Assembly: GCA_029239415.1 (NCBI GenBank)
Contig: JAQZAY010000439.1
Coordinates: 1-5,865, forward strand
Length of the DNA stretch: 5,865 nt
Reading direction: 5' to 3'
DNA from: Pseudomonas sp.
GTDB taxonomy: Bacteria > Pseudomonadota > Gammaproteobacteria > Pseudomonadales > Pseudomonadaceae
Within the stretch, counting starts at the first letter, position 1; each line of letters begins with the position of its first letter. Under the pieces are notes generated by a model. It made no database searches, had not been told where the DNA came from, and saw only the letters and a list, made by a program, of their open reading frames with translations. Positions 5,521 to 5,865 of this stretch are shown one piece after another. Made by a program: the position numbers and the translations under genes.

Positions 5521-5865
5521 GCCGGGCGATCCGCGACCGCCGCTTCGGCGAAGGTGGCCATGCCGTTGTGCAACGCACAAGCCAGGCGCAGCATCGGCAC
5601 CACCAGCGCCGCCCCGCTGCCCTCGCCCAGGCGCAGCCCCAGGCTGACGATCGGCGTGGCCTGCAGCGCCGCGAGCAGGCGCTGGTGGCCGGGCTCGGCA
5701 CTCTGGTGGGAGAACAGCAGCCAGTCGCGGCACGCCGGGTTCAGACGTACCGCCAGCAAGGCGGCGACGCTGCAGATGAAGCCGTCGACCAGCGCCACCA
5801 CGCCCTGTTGCGCGCAGGCCAGGTAAGCGCCGGTCAGCGCGGCGATCTCGAAGCCGCCGAGGCAA
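5517..5865 (-). CDS. cobT: Nicotinate-nucleotide--dimethylbenzimidazole phosphoribosyltransferase (C-terminal part)
   Basis: CobT transfers phosphoribose from nicotinate mononucleotide to 5,6-dimethylbenzimidazole, giving alpha-ribazole 5'-phosphate, in the cytoplasm. Only the last 115 residues are in the window; the gene continues past 5865. The visible part starts in [15 protein letters not shown], the conserved GGFEIAA region, then [29 protein letters not shown], and [13 protein letters not shown], whose Glu corresponds to the general base described for the Salmonella enzyme (Glu317). It closes with [22 protein letters not shown], a typical CobT end. Its TGA overlaps the GTG start of the phosphatase gene by 4 bases, marking an operon with cobC and cobS. 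No cobalamin riboswitch is visible; if present it would be upstream of the operon, outside this window. Confidence 0.95.
   Translation of the reverse strand, partial: CLGGFEIAALTGAYLACAQQGVVALVDGFICSVAALLAVRLNPACRDWLLFSHQSAEPGHQRLLAALQATPIVSLGLRLGEGSGAALVVPMLRLACALHNGMATFAEAAVADRPA

Noticed and set aside
5521..5865. Upstream extension of the cobC frame to the window edge, giving 303 residues
   Set aside because: The extra 115 residues are Arg/Gly/Ala-rich shadow of cobT, and phosphatase homology starts exactly at the GTG at 5520.

Overview
The window looks like chromosomal DNA of a high-GC gammaproteobacterium, most likely a Pseudomonas and plausibly of the P. putida group. This is inferred from the protein sequences, GC-rich codon use and gene order; no search was run. 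It is gene-dense, with no RNA genes, CRISPR array, insertion sequence or phage signature seen.

Layout: (1) 1-1260, plus strand: a FadL/OmpP1-type outer-membrane channel, missing only the start of its signal peptide, followed by a strong bidirectional terminator. (2) 1351-3768, minus strand: a probable four-gene unit read as marR-type regulator, MFS transporter, 41-residue membrane peptide, exported glutathione peroxidase. The transporter is broken early by an exact 44-bp tandem duplication; removing one copy restores a 400-residue protein. (3) 3895-4224, plus strand: a 109-residue, 19-cysteine four-helix-bundle copper-storage-like (Csp/DUF326) protein, divergent from the marR gene. (4) 4226-5865, minus strand: the end of a cobalamin nucleotide-loop operon, cobT (partial), a CobC-type phosphatase and cobS, joined by 4-base start/stop overlaps.

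The cob genes act in series: CobT makes alpha-ribazole phosphate, CobC dephosphorylates it, and CobS joins alpha-ribazole to adenosylcobinamide-GDP; in some lineages CobS acts first and CobC removes the phosphate last. The marR unit may be a redox- or xenobiotic-responsive module: the regulator has an N-terminal Cys-x-Cys and the unit ends in a peroxidase. That link is inference.

I see no clearly new multi-gene system. The observations most worth following are the frame-breaking 44-bp duplication, a probably leaderless marR promoter, the translationally coupled 41-residue membrane peptide, and a peroxidase lacking the usual catalytic glutamine.
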